This document shows, piece after piece, positions 24,254-33,459 of a stretch of 64,000 nt of DNA. The stretch is from positions 1 through 64,000 of the forward strand of contig JBLXDU010000006.1 of NCBI GenBank assembly GCA_048263775.1, in the 5' to 3' direction. The position numbers and the translations under genes are program-made. The stretch is from UBA1479 sp048263775. Its GTDB lineage: Bacteria > Pseudomonadota > Alphaproteobacteria > Rhodospirillales > Casp-alpha2. The notes under the pieces were generated by a model. It was not told the origin of the DNA and did no database searches. It saw nothing but the letters and a program-made list of their open reading frames with translations. Every line of letters begins with the position of its first letter. Positions within the stretch are counted from its first letter, which is position 1.

Positions 24254-24931
24254 ATGAACATCAAGCTTTGCGTTTTCGAGTGCGACGGCACGCTCGTCGA
24301 TTCACAGGGCAGCATCGTGCGCTCCATGCAGGCGGCGTTCCGGGCCTGCGGTCTGGTGCTGCCCGAACCTCGTGATATCCGCCGCGTGGTCGGCCTGCCG
24401 CTGGCCACGGCGGCGATGGTTCTGGCCCCTGAGGGCACGGACCCCGGCATGGCAAAAAAACTGGCGGATGCCTACCGCGATACCTTTTCCGACTTGCGCC
24501 GAAACGGGCAGGTCGATGATCCCTTGTTCCCTGGCGTCCACGACGTTGTCGATGCGTTGGAGGCGGCGGGTTGGCTGCTTGGCATTGCCACGGGTAAGGG
24601 GCGGCGGGGGCTGGATCTGACCTTGGATCGCCACGGTCTGAAGAACCGCTTCGTGACCCTGCAGACCGCCGACAGCGCGCCGGGCAAGCCCGCGCCGGGC
24701 ATGCTGCTGAACGCCATGGCAGACGCCGGGGCCGACCCCGGCAACACGGTGATGATCGGCGACACCACGTTCGATGTTGAGATGTCGAATAATGCAGGTG
24801 TCCTCGCCATTGGGGTCGCCTGGGGGTATCATGAGGCAGAGGAGCTGACGGCGGCGGGTGCGTGCCGGGTGATCCCCGGCTTTGAAGCCCTCGTTCCCAG
24901 CCTGGATGAACTTATGGAGGCGTCAACGTGA
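24254..24931 (+). CDS. HAD-superfamily hydrolase (phosphoglycolate-phosphatase-like) with Glu at the nucleophile position
   Basis: The 225-residue HAD-IA protein has a Rossmann fold and a helical cap. Motif II is IATGKG, motif III includes GKPAPG, and motif IV is MIGDTTFDVEMSNNAG. Motif I reads VFECDGTLVDS, where the expected first Asp (DxDGT) is Glu (residue 9, codon GAG). If real, this may impair the phospho-aspartyl mechanism. The gene is coupled by GTGA to the AsmA-family gene. The substrate is unknown. Confidence 0.85.
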   Translation: MNIKLCVFECDGTLVDSQGSIVRSMQAAFRACGLVLPEPRDIRRVVGLPLATAAMVLAPEGTDPGMAKKLADAYRDTFSDLRRNGQVDDPLFPGVHDVVDALEAAGWLLGIATGKGRRGLDLTLDRHGLKNRFVTLQTADSAPGKPAPGMLLNAMADAGADPGNTVMIGDTTFDVEMSNNAGVLAIGVAWGYHEAEELTAAGACRVIPGFEALVPSLDELMEAST

Positions 24932-27237
24932 AGCGGCTGTTCAAGACCATTTCGATCCTGGGCGTGCTGCTGATCGCGGTGGTCGTTGCCGCTGTGGCGG
25001 TGCTCAGTTCTCTCGATTTCAACGATTACAAGGGCGTCATCGCCGAAGAGGTGAAAAAGGCGACGGGGCGTGACCTGAAAATCTCAGGCGACCTGAAGCT
25101 CAATATTTCGCTGACCCCGTCGCTCTATGTCGATGGTGTGACCTTCGCCAACGCGCCCTGGGGCTCACGGCCCGACATGGTGACCTTGAAGCGCCTGGAG
25201 GCCGAGGTCGCCTTGCTGCCCTTGTTGTCCAGTAAAGTGGACATCAAACGTGTGGTTCTGATCGGGCTTGAGCTGCTGGCCGAAACGGATAAGCAGGGCA
25301 AGGGTAACTGGCAGTTCGGCGCGGCAGACGGCAAATCGGCCGCCTCTGCCGAAACCTCCTCCGGCGGTGGCAATCTGCCGCTCGTTCGCAAGGTTCGCAT
25401 CAAGGATCTGCGCGTCACTTACCGCGACGGCCGCACGGGCGAACAGACGCGTCTGACCCTGCCGTCCCTCGACCTGGGGGCCGATGGGATCGAGGCGCCG
25501 CTGCGCATCGCTTTGCAAGGAGACGTGAACGGTGAGGATTTTTCCGCCGCCGGCACGATTGCCTCGATCCGGCAATTGACTTCGGGTGGCGAGATGCCGC
25601 TGGACCTCAAGGCACAGGCCTTGGGTGCCGACATGACAGTACGCGGCGCCATCGCTGATCCCAAGTCCATGACCGGCTTGGCCGTGACGCTGTCGCTCAA
25701 AGGAGCCTCCATTTCCGAAACCCTGGCGACGGCGACCAAGATCGCCCCCCAATTGACATCCGTGAAGGTGCCCGATCTCGGTCCCTATGATGTGTCGCTG
25801 ACGGTCACCGGATCGTCGGCCAAACCCAGTGTCAGCAACCTGAAGGTTTCCTTGGGGCGGCCCGGGGAAACGGCGTTGACCGCTGCCGGGTCGGTCGCTG
25901 ATGTGATCAAGGCTCAAGGTATCGACCTGCAAGTCGCGGCGGCTGTGCAGGACCCCGCCGGCCTTGCCAAGGACTTGGGCGCAGAAGTGCCGCCCTTGCC
26001 GGCCGTGACTGCCTCGGCGCGGGTCGCCGACAAGGATGGCGGATACCGCCTTCAGGACGTGGACGTGAAGATCGGGGCGAGTGACCTTAAGGGCGCCGCT
26101 GCACTATACCTGGGTGGGGCTCGGCCACGAATTACGGCGGATCTGCAATCGACGCAGCTGGATCTGGATGAACTTTTGCCCAAGGGCGACGACAAACCAG
26201 CGCCGCCGGCTGCCGACGGCCGCCTGTTCCCGGCGGACCCGCTGCCGCTGGACGGGCTCAAGGCCGCCGATGCGGACATCAAGCTGGCTGCCGCCCGCTT
26301 GCGCGTGAACAAAATGGACGTGATCGGCCTACGCCTGGGCGTGCTGCTGCAGGGCGGGCGCCTGACCGTGAAGCCGCTCCAGGCGACGGTTGCCGACGGC
26401 GTGATTTCCGGCGAGATCACCCTGGGTGCGGACCAAGCGGTGCCGCCGCTCGGCGTAAACCTGAACGTCGCCAAATTGGACTACGGCAAGTTGGCCGCTG
26501 CCATGGGTCAGAAGCCCGTGGCCGAGGGAACTGCTGACGTAATGCTCAAGATCACGGGGGCCGGGACAAGCGTCCGCCAGATCATGGCCGGGTTGGATGG
26601 CAAGCTGCGCGTGGTTTCTGAAAAGGGGCGTATCGACAGCACATTGCTGAACGTTGCGTCGGCCGACATCCTGTCGGCCTTGCCGTTGGTCGACAGCAAG
26701 GGCGACAAGGATTTGCGTTGTGCCGTTGTCGATTTCGATGTTGTGAAAGGGATCGCCAATGCCAAGGCATTGGTGCTCGAGACAGGGGGGCTTTCCGTGG
26801 TCGGCGTCGGCGGTATTAACCTGCGGGACGAAACCTTGAATCTGGTGCTCGAGCCCCGGGCCAAGAAGACCAGCCTGCTGTCTGCTGCCATCGTACCCGT
26901 CGCGATACGCGGCACCCTTGCCAAACCTACGCCCAAGGTCAATCCAGCGGACTTGGTGACGGGCGTGGCATCCAATGTCGCAAGCGGTGCGGCCGCCATC
27001 ATGACGTTCGGTCTATCGGCATTGGCGCAAAGTGCGTTCAATCGCGCGACCAACACGGATGACACGGACTACTGCGCCATGGCCCTGGCCGGCAAGCAGG
27101 TGGCGCCGTCGAAGGGTGCTGCCAAATCGGCACCCGCTCAACAGCAGCCAAAGGAACAGCCCAAGTCCGGTGTCGGCGGCGCCTTGCAGAACCTGGAAAA
27201 GGGTTTGGGCGGTCTCAAGGGCCTGCTCGGCAAGTAA
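24928..27237 (+). CDS. AsmA-family protein (bridge-like lipid transfer family)
   Basis: The protein is 769 residues with GTG start. One N-terminal membrane anchor (about 5-28, TISILGVLLIAVVVAAVAVL) is followed by the AsmA domain opening SLDFNDYKGVIAEEVKKATGRDLKISGDLKLN. A long beta-rich body and a C-terminal AsmA_2-like part (VLEPRAKKTSLLSAAIVPVAIRGTLAKPTPKVNP) follow. The tail is Gln/Pro/Lys-rich, then Gly/Leu. AsmA proteins span the periplasm and influence outer-membrane lipid homeostasis. It overlaps the HAD gene by 4 nt. Confidence 0.88.
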   Translation: MKRLFKTISILGVLLIAVVVAAVAVLSSLDFNDYKGVIAEEVKKATGRDLKISGDLKLNISLTPSLYVDGVTFANAPWGSRPDMVTLKRLEAEVALLPLLSSKVDIKRVVLIGLELLAETDKQGKGNWQFGAADGKSAASAETSSGGGNLPLVRKVRIKDLRVTYRDGRTGEQTRLTLPSLDLGADGIEAPLRIALQGDVNGEDFSAAGTIASIRQLTSGGEMPLDLKAQALGADMTVRGAIADPKSMTGLAVTLSLKGASISETLATATKIAPQLTSVKVPDLGPYDVSLTVTGSSAKPSVSNLKVSLGRPGETALTAAGSVADVIKAQGIDLQVAAAVQDPAGLAKDLGAEVPPLPAVTASARVADKDGGYRLQDVDVKIGASDLKGAAALYLGGARPRITADLQSTQLDLDELLPKGDDKPAPPAADGRLFPADPLPLDGLKAADADIKLAAARLRVNKMDVIGLRLGVLLQGGRLTVKPLQATVADGVISGEITLGADQAVPPLGVNLNVAKLDYGKLAAAMGQKPVAEGTADVMLKITGAGTSVRQIMAGLDGKLRVVSEKGRIDSTLLNVASADILSALPLVDSKGDKDLRCAVVDFDVVKGIANAKALVLETGGLSVVGVGGINLRDETLNLVLEPRAKKTSLLSAAIVPVAIRGTLAKPTPKVNPADLVTGVASNVASGAAAIMTFGLSALAQSAFNRATNTDDTDYCAMALAGKQVAPSKGAAKSAPAQQQPKEQPKSGVGGALQNLEKGLGGLKGLLGK

Positions 27238-27265
27238 CCGCCGCTCAAAACTCCGGATCCACGCC

Positions 27266-28000
27266 ATGCTGAAACCCGATATGAAACGGTTCTACCGCGA
27301 CGTCACGATCGCCCCGGTTGCGGTCGATGATGCCGACGCAAGTGAGGCAGGGGAGGCGTTCCAGATACTGCTCGACGGTCGCCGGGTGAAGTCACCGGTT
27401 GCCCGCGAGCTTGCGGTGCCGAGCCGCCCCCTGGCCGAGGCCGTGGCGGCGGAATGGGATGCTCAGTCGGAAAAAATTCTGCCCGCATCCATGCCGCTGA
27501 CCCAGTTGGCTTTCACCGCCATCGACCGCATCGCGCCGCAGCAGGCCGAAGTCGCGGACCGCATCGTCCGATATGGTGAGACGGATCTGCTGTGCTACCG
27601 GGCCACGGCGCCGGCGGATTTGGTGCAGCTTCAGGCCGATCACTGGGACCCTCTGCTGGCCTGGGCGGCGGATGACCTGGGGGCAGTACTTGTGGTGACC
27701 GAGGGCATCGTGCCCGTGGATCAGCCCAAGGAGGCCGTCGGTGCCCTTGCCCGCGCGGTCTCCGACCTGGATGCCTACCGGCTGACGGCGCTTGCTGCCG
27801 TCACCCAGGCGGCGGGGTCGTTGGTAATCGGTCTGGCCCTGGTGCAGGGGCGGCTGGATGCCATGAGGGCAGTCGCCGCGTCGCAGCTTGATGAAAGCTA
27901 TCAGAGTGAAAAATGGGGGGAAGACAAGGAATCCCTCGACCGCCTGCGCGCCCTACAGGCGGAAATCGCCCAGGCGGAAACCTTTCTGAGTCTTCTCTAG
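27266..28000 (+). CDS. ATP12-family F1-ATPase assembly chaperone
   Basis: The protein is 244 residues starting at MLKPDMKRFYRDV; a longer reading overlaps the AsmA gene and is rejected. The segments FQILLDGRRVKSPVARELAVPSRPLAEAVAAEWDAQ, MPLTQLAFTAIDR and YGETDLLCYRA are hallmarks of ATP12. This alphaproteobacterial and mitochondrial chaperone binds F1 alpha subunits before assembly. It lies 28 nt downstream of the AsmA gene and is convergent with the response regulator gene that ends at 28016. Confidence 0.9.
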   Translation: MLKPDMKRFYRDVTIAPVAVDDADASEAGEAFQILLDGRRVKSPVARELAVPSRPLAEAVAAEWDAQSEKILPASMPLTQLAFTAIDRIAPQQAEVADRIVRYGETDLLCYRATAPADLVQLQADHWDPLLAWAADDLGAVLVVTEGIVPVDQPKEAVGALARAVSDLDAYRLTALAAVTQAAGSLVIGLALVQGRLDAMRAVAASQLDESYQSEKWGEDKESLDRLRALQAEIAQAETFLSLL

Positions 28001-28015
28001 CCCGTCAAATCAGGA

Positions 28016-28588
28016 TCAGTTGTAGAGCGGGTTGCTGCCCGGTGCCGGGCCGCCGGTGTTCAGCGGTGCGGCAGCCCGCCCGCGTGGGGTCGGCAGTTCC
28101 GTCGGCGCCTCGTCGCGGCGTTCGCGGCCGCGGTAGTTCAGCGCCCGGCGGCGACGGTCAGGGCCGAAATAGCTGTCGGCGCGGACATACAGGCGGGGAT
28201 TTTCAATCAGCGACTTGATGCGCGAATAGATCAGATGGGCGGAAAACGGTTTGGCCAGGAATTCGTTGATCCCGGCATCGCGCGCCTTGCACACCTGATG
28301 CAGTTCCGTGAAAGCGGTGATCATGACGACCGGCGCGAACATATCGCGGCTTTCCGCGTGTTTGCGGATTCGGTCGAGGAACGACATACCGTTGAGGCCC
28401 GGGGACCAGTCGGTCAACACCAGATCAGCGGGAAATTCCTGGAACAGCTCGAAGGCGGTCTTCTCGTCGCCGGCATCGCGCACGTTTTCGATCCCGAACT
28501 CATGCAGGATGTTGCGGATCAGGTGCCGCATCGGCGCATGTTGCTCGACGACCAGTACGTTCAGGCGTGAAAGATTATAATCGGGCAT
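28016..28588 (-). CDS. CheY-like response regulator with GPDRRRR tail
   Basis: The protein is 190 residues starting at MPDYNLSRLN. The receiver domain (1-125) has phosphoacceptor D60 (DLVLTDWSPGLNG), T88-A89 (ITAFTE) and K in LAKPFS. The acidic pocket reads EQ rather than ED/DD (VVEQHAP). The ~60-residue tail has no DNA-binding domain but carries YFGPDRRRR followed by an Arg-rich stretch. It is a paralogue of the protein at 61115-61660, which has the same start and tail. CtrA-like half-sites lie upstream. Confidence 0.9.
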   Translation of the reverse strand: MPDYNLSRLNVLVVEQHAPMRHLIRNILHEFGIENVRDAGDEKTAFELFQEFPADLVLTDWSPGLNGMSFLDRIRKHAESRDMFAPVVMITAFTELHQVCKARDAGINEFLAKPFSAHLIYSRIKSLIENPRLYVRADSYFGPDRRRRALNYRGRERRDEAPTELPTPRGRAAAPLNTGGPAPGSNPLYN

Positions 28589-28670
28589 GCGTCCCCGAGG
28601 CTCCCTTAAACTAAGCCCGACCGCGCGACACACCCTGATGAGTGGGCTCTTTCGGCCCGGAATTTATTGA

Positions 28671-28731
28671 TTAACCATTCGCAGGCACGTTCCCGGCGAA
28701 CAGTGCGGAATGCTTATATCATGATGGTTAA
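28671..28731. promoter_or_regulatory. Two inverted TTAACCAT octamers (CtrA half-site-like)
   Basis: TTAACCAT stands at 28671-28678 and its reverse complement ATGGTTAA at 28724-28731, separated by 45 nt. TTAACCAT is the known CtrA half-site in alphaproteobacteria. They lie 83 to 143 nt upstream of the response regulator start and more than 150 nt before pccB. The full TTAA-N7-TTAA form is absent. Confidence 0.45.
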
Positions 28732-28884
28732 CGGCGAGCCATGCAGATAAATTAACAGTGATTCATCGATTATGGTGGGTATGAAAGAGGGCGGCATTTT
28801 CGCTGGCGCAACATAAGGCCCGACAGTATCCTTTGGCCCCTCCCGAACCCCGCGGCGAAACGACCATCAGCGAGACGCGATTTC

Positions 28885-30417
28885 ATGTACGACATTATCC
28901 GGCAGCTTGAAGAAAAACGCGAACGCGCCCGCATGGGCGGCGGCGAACGGCGCATCGACGCCCAGCACGGCAAGGGCAAGCTGACCGCCCGCGAACGTAT
29001 CGAGGTACTGTTGGACCCCGGTTCTTTCGAGGAATGGGACATGTTCGTCGAACACCGCTGCACGGATTTCGGCATGGCCGAGCAGTCGACGCCGGGCGAC
29101 GGCGTGGTCACCGGTTACGGCACGGTCAACGGCCGTCTGATTTTCGTGTTCAGCCAGGATTTCACCGTGTTCGGCGGCTCGCTCTCGGAAAGCCATGCGG
29201 AAAAGATCTGCAAGATCATGGACCAGGCCATGAAGGTGGGGGCCCCGGTGATCGGGCTCAACGATTCCGGTGGGGCGCGTATTCAGGAAGGCGTGGACTC
29301 CCTTGCTGGTTATGCCGAGGTGTTCCAGCGCAACGTTCTGGCGTCGGGCGTGGTGCCGCAGATTTCCTGCATCATGGGCCCCTGCGCAGGCGGTGCCGTC
29401 TATTCCCCGGCCATGACCGACTTCATCTTCATGGTTCAAGATTCGTCCTACATGTTCGTCACCGGCCCCGACGTGGTGAAGACGGTGACCCATGAGGAAG
29501 TGACCCAGGAGGAACTGGGCGGAGCCTCGACCCATACGACCAAGTCCGGCGTCGCCGACAAGGCCTTCACCGACGATCTGCAGGCGCTGCTGTACCTCCG
29601 CCGCTTCATCGATTTCCTGCCCGCCAACAACAAGGAAAAGCCGCCCGTGCGGCCGACGCCCGATCCCCACGACCGGGTCGAAATGTCCTTGGACACCTTG
29701 ATCCCCGATAATCCGAACAAGCCCTACGACATGAAGGAGCTGATTGAGAAGGTCGTGGACGAAGGCGATTTCTTCGAACTGCAGCCCGATTACGCGGGCA
29801 ACATCGTGATCGGCTTCGCCCGCATGGAAGGTTCGACCGTCGGCATCGTCGCCAATCAGCCGATGGTGCTGGCCGGCTGCCTGGACATCGCCTCGGCGAC
29901 CAAGGCCGGGCGCTTCGTGCGCTTCTGCGACAGTTTCAACATCCCCCTCGTCACCTTCGTCGACGTGCCCGGTTTCCTGCCCGGCACGGCGCAGGAATAC
30001 GGCGGCATCATCAAGCACGGGGCGAAGCTGCTGTACGCTTATGCGGAGGCCACCGTGCCCAAGGTCACGGTCATCACCCGCAAGGCCTATGGCGGGGCGT
30101 ATGATGTGATGTCGTCCAAGCATCTGCGCGGCGACGCCAATTATGCCTGGCCGACGGCGGAAATCGCCGTCATGGGGCCCAAGGGCGCGGTCGAGATCAT
30201 CTTCCGCGGCGATCTGGGCGATGAGGAAAAAATCGCCGCCCGGACTGAGGAATACCGCACCCGTTTCGCCAATCCCTTCATCGCCGGCAGCCGTGGCTTC
30301 ATTGACGACGTCATCATGCCCCACGGCACACGGACTCGGATTTGCCGGGCGCTCCGCATGTTGAAGAACAAGGACTTGAAGAATCCTTGGAAGAAGCACG
30401 GGAACATCCCGCTTTAG
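28885..30417 (+). CDS. pccB: Acyl-CoA carboxylase beta subunit, propionyl-CoA carboxylase type
   Basis: The protein is 510 residues, normal for PccB. It transfers carboxyl from biotin on PccA to propionyl-CoA, giving methylmalonyl-CoA. The two crotonase-like halves are clear: GLNDSGGARIQEGVDSLAGY and MGPCAGGAVYSPAMTDF in the first, FVDVPGFLPGTAQEYGGIIKHGAKLLYAYAEATVPKVTV and TRKAYGGAYDVMSSKHL in the second. The alpha subunit is encoded 12.7 kb downstream in the same direction. The promoter region upstream is 296 nt long. Confidence 0.93.
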   Translation: MYDIIRQLEEKRERARMGGGERRIDAQHGKGKLTARERIEVLLDPGSFEEWDMFVEHRCTDFGMAEQSTPGDGVVTGYGTVNGRLIFVFSQDFTVFGGSLSESHAEKICKIMDQAMKVGAPVIGLNDSGGARIQEGVDSLAGYAEVFQRNVLASGVVPQISCIMGPCAGGAVYSPAMTDFIFMVQDSSYMFVTGPDVVKTVTHEEVTQEELGGASTHTTKSGVADKAFTDDLQALLYLRRFIDFLPANNKEKPPVRPTPDPHDRVEMSLDTLIPDNPNKPYDMKELIEKVVDEGDFFELQPDYAGNIVIGFARMEGSTVGIVANQPMVLAGCLDIASATKAGRFVRFCDSFNIPLVTFVDVPGFLPGTAQEYGGIIKHGAKLLYAYAEATVPKVTVITRKAYGGAYDVMSSKHLRGDANYAWPTAEIAVMGPKGAVEIIFRGDLGDEEKIAARTEEYRTRFANPFIAGSRGFIDDVIMPHGTRTRICRALRMLKNKDLKNPWKKHGNIPL

Positions 30418-30462
30418 GGGCGATCTTTGCTATGATCCCCCAAGCAACGGGGATCGGATCAC

Positions 30463-33339
30463 GTGGCGGACCAACCGGAAACCATTCCTTCTGACACATC
30501 CGCGCCGAAATGGCGGCGCCGGGTGCTGTGGGCTGCGGCCGTCGTCGCGGTATTGGCCGCTGGCATTGTCGTGGTCGCGGTCAACCGTGCGCCCATCGCC
30601 GAGAAACTGGTGCGGGACCAATTGGCAGAGATGGGCCTCGGCGGCAGTAACCTGGAGATCACCCGGCTGACCCCCTGGCGGGTGGAGGTCCGTAATCTGG
30701 CGACCGGGCCCTCGGGCACGGCGCGCATCGCCCATCTTGGTATGGATTTGACTTGGCCCAGCTGGACCGCGCCCAAGGTTGGCGCGCTGTCGTTGGAAGG
30801 GGTGCAGCTTTCCCTTGCGGTCAAGGACGGCGCCGTCGACTGGGGCGACTTGGCGCCACTGGTTGCCGGTAGCGGCACGGGCAGCGGCATGCTGGCACTG
30901 CCCGAAATCACTTTGACCGACACCCTCATCGACGTCGCCCATGCAGGCGGGCCGACGGCATTGTCCCTGACGCAGGTGATTCTGGCACCGCAGGCGGGGG
31001 GCGGCTTGGTGTTAAAACAAGCATCGATCGATTTTGTTCATCCTCTCGGTCAAGCCACGGTTCAGGCGACGGGCAGCCGGGACGCGGCGGGCAGATTGGT
31101 CTTTGACCTGATCATTGAGGATGCCGAGGGGGCCGTGGGGCCCGTCTCCCTATCCGGTGCCAAAGGCAGCCTGCGTCTGGCGGGTGATCCCGCGCGTTTG
31201 GATGGCCTGACCGGGGAAGGGATTGTCGAGATATCCGGCCTGGCCCTGCCCGGGGGGCTGCTGACCGAAGGCACCCTTTCTGCGCGTCTTGCGGAGGGAC
31301 AGGCGATGCTGTCCGCAGACCTGACCGATGACGGCCTGGGATTGGCCCTTTCCGGCAAGGCCGGGGGGGCGCCCTTTGATTTGACATCGGCGGCCGAGGT
31401 CAGCCTGCGGGCCACGGCGGCGGACCTGTCGCGCCTGCCGATACCGGACGGCGTGACGGGCAAGGGGACAATTGATCTGCGAACCACAGGACCGCTGGCC
31501 GATTTGTTGTCGGGCGACCTAGCGCGCTTGCCGCTTGTGGAGGCGTCATTGGCCCTTCCCGCAGTCACCCATCCCGCCGCGCCGGGCACATGGTCCGTGC
31601 GGACCAAAGCCGACATTTCGCTGGAAGCCGGCTCGGCGACCTTGACGATCACGGAGCCGCTGGCGGTTGCGGGCCGCATTCTGGGCGGCGACGTGGCGGC
31701 GACGGTGCCGGGGCAGGTAACCCTGGCGCTTGATCCATTCAAGGTCACGAAGGCCGATCTGATGCCTGTCCGTGTCAGCATCGACAAGTTTACTTCGGGC
31801 GGTACATCGGTTGCCGGGCCCTTGGTGGTGCTGTTGTCCCCGCGCAAGGACGGCATGGCCTTTACGCCGGATGGAAACCTGGGGAAGGCTGATTTCTCGT
31901 TCAAGATCGAAAGCCCGTCCCTGGGGCTGCGCAGCGGCGGTCGTACGACGGTGTTGCGCACGGCGCGGGTCACGGGCGGGGTGACGGTCACGGTCCCGGC
32001 GGAAGGCCCGCCGGGCGTGCGGCTCACCCTTGCGGGCCTGGACGCCCATTTGCCGGACCTGGATGTCGAAGCCGAGGGCGTGAGTTTGACAGCCACCGGT
32101 CAAGGTGGACCGAATGCAGCCTGGAATCTCCAGGCGGCGGCAAAGACCCTGCGCCATACGGCGGCGGCCCCCTTTGCCTTGACTGCCAAGGGCCGTTGGA
32201 GCCCGCGCAAGTGGGATGTCGAGGGCACGTTGCGGCAGGCTCGCTCCGGCTTGGTCGCGAGCTTCGTTGCGAACGAGAACACGCGCACGAATGCCGGCAA
32301 CGGCCGCGTCGACATGGTGCCGCTTAATCTGGCCGGGATTGACGGGGGAGTGCACGCGATCACGCCGCTGCTGGCCCCCTTCATCAAAAGCATCACCGGT
32401 ACGGTTCAGGTCTCGGCGATAACGGAGTGGGACAAGACCGGCCTCCGCCCCATCCATGTTACGGGCAGTCTGCGCGGCGCCGGCATCACGCCCGCACCCG
32501 CGCTGTTGCCGCCGGCAGCCAAAGGATTTGTCGCAGGACTTTCCAGCCTGGCCGCGGAATTTTCCCTGCCGCCGGATGATCCGGCAGCGGGCACGGGCAT
32601 CGTCGCCGTCACCGGCGGCAACCTGCAATTAGGCCCAACCCAGGCGACGGGGATATCGGGACGCGTTCAACTGGACCATCTGTGGCCGCCCATGACCCCG
32701 CCGGGCCAGGAAGTCGTGATCGAGCAGGTGGTCGCGGCGCTGCCGGGTGCCGACGGGCGCTTGCGGTTCCAGATTCTGGGGCCGTCCTCCATAAAGGTGG
32801 AACGGGCGGAGTTGGCCGGCATCGGCGGCCGGATCTGGGCCGAGGACGTGGCCATCCGGGACGGTGTGCCGCCCGAGCGCATGACCCTGCACGTGGACGG
32901 ATTGGGCCTCGGCGACTTGGCGACGCAGATGAACATTCTAGGTCTCAAGGCGGAAGGAAAACTATCTGGCCGCATTCCCGTCGAGTTGGGCGAGGGCGGG
33001 GAGGTCGCGATCCGGGGCGGGTTGTTGAAGGCCCAGGGCAAGGGGCTTCTGGCTTTCGTGTCGCCGACCCGCGTCCCGGCCGGCCCGGCGGGAGAGGCCG
33101 GGCGCATGGACATGGTTCTCGACATTCTTGAAGACCTGCGGTTTGACGGCATGACGCTGACCTTGGACGGCAACGCGCAAAAGGATGTGCAGATTCAGGT
33201 TCATGTCCAGGGCCGCAATCCGAAGATCCAGGAAGGCCGCCTTGTGGATCTGACGGTGAACCTGACGGGCAATCTCGGCCAGGCAATCCAAGCCGAATTG
33301 CGGAATTTCGATATCAGGGGGTTGGCCGGGGCAAAGTAA
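30463..33339 (+). CDS. YdbH-like AsmA-type intermembrane phospholipid transport protein
   Basis: The protein is 958 residues with GTG start, 45 nt after pccB. A cytoplasmic N-terminus is followed by one membrane anchor (about 22-45). Then comes a very long beta-strand-rich periplasmic body with repeated short G/D/L segments. The C-terminal ~200 residues (LEDLRFDGMTLTLDGNAQKDVQIQVHVQGRNP onward) resemble YdbH, which with YhdP and TamB moves phospholipids to the outer membrane in E. coli. Assignment is by length, architecture and C-terminal pattern, without alignment. Confidence 0.72.
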   Translation: MADQPETIPSDTSAPKWRRRVLWAAAVVAVLAAGIVVVAVNRAPIAEKLVRDQLAEMGLGGSNLEITRLTPWRVEVRNLATGPSGTARIAHLGMDLTWPSWTAPKVGALSLEGVQLSLAVKDGAVDWGDLAPLVAGSGTGSGMLALPEITLTDTLIDVAHAGGPTALSLTQVILAPQAGGGLVLKQASIDFVHPLGQATVQATGSRDAAGRLVFDLIIEDAEGAVGPVSLSGAKGSLRLAGDPARLDGLTGEGIVEISGLALPGGLLTEGTLSARLAEGQAMLSADLTDDGLGLALSGKAGGAPFDLTSAAEVSLRATAADLSRLPIPDGVTGKGTIDLRTTGPLADLLSGDLARLPLVEASLALPAVTHPAAPGTWSVRTKADISLEAGSATLTITEPLAVAGRILGGDVAATVPGQVTLALDPFKVTKADLMPVRVSIDKFTSGGTSVAGPLVVLLSPRKDGMAFTPDGNLGKADFSFKIESPSLGLRSGGRTTVLRTARVTGGVTVTVPAEGPPGVRLTLAGLDAHLPDLDVEAEGVSLTATGQGGPNAAWNLQAAAKTLRHTAAAPFALTAKGRWSPRKWDVEGTLRQARSGLVASFVANENTRTNAGNGRVDMVPLNLAGIDGGVHAITPLLAPFIKSITGTVQVSAITEWDKTGLRPIHVTGSLRGAGITPAPALLPPAAKGFVAGLSSLAAEFSLPPDDPAAGTGIVAVTGGNLQLGPTQATGISGRVQLDHLWPPMTPPGQEVVIEQVVAALPGADGRLRFQILGPSSIKVERAELAGIGGRIWAEDVAIRDGVPPERMTLHVDGLGLGDLATQMNILGLKAEGKLSGRIPVELGEGGEVAIRGGLLKAQGKGLLAFVSPTRVPAGPAGEAGRMDMVLDILEDLRFDGMTLTLDGNAQKDVQIQVHVQGRNPKIQEGRLVDLTVNLTGNLGQAIQAELRNFDIRGLAGAK

Positions 33340-33371
33340 GACGGGGCTATATTTTCAACCGGAATTTAGAA

Positions 33372-33393
33372 AAATCCCAGAATGCTGGGATTT
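33372..33393 (+). terminator. Weak terminator-like hairpin after the YdbH-like gene
   Basis: AAATCCCAG (33372-33380) pairs with CTGGGATTT (33385-33393) around AATG. The downstream T-run is short (TTTGCC), so termination may be inefficient. It lies 32 nt after the gene's stop. Confidence 0.45.
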
Positions 33394-33414
33394 GCCGGTT
33401 GATGGATGTTTTCG

Positions 33415-33426
33415 ATTGTATACAAT
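33415..33426. promoter_or_regulatory. GntR-type palindrome upstream of the dioxygenase
   Basis: ATTGTATACAAT is a perfect 12-bp palindrome, 34-45 nt before the dioxygenase start. TTGTATACAA is a typical operator for FadR-subfamily GntR repressors. No GntR gene is in the window, so the regulator would be elsewhere. Confidence 0.5.
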
Positions 33427-33459
33427 GTGCCCGTTCAAAAAACCCGAGGAACCCCCCAA

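Noticed and set aside
28867..30399. 510-residue minus-strand ORF opposite pccB
   Set aside because: Mirror frame caused by codon bias of pccB; His/Gly/Arg-rich with no domain.
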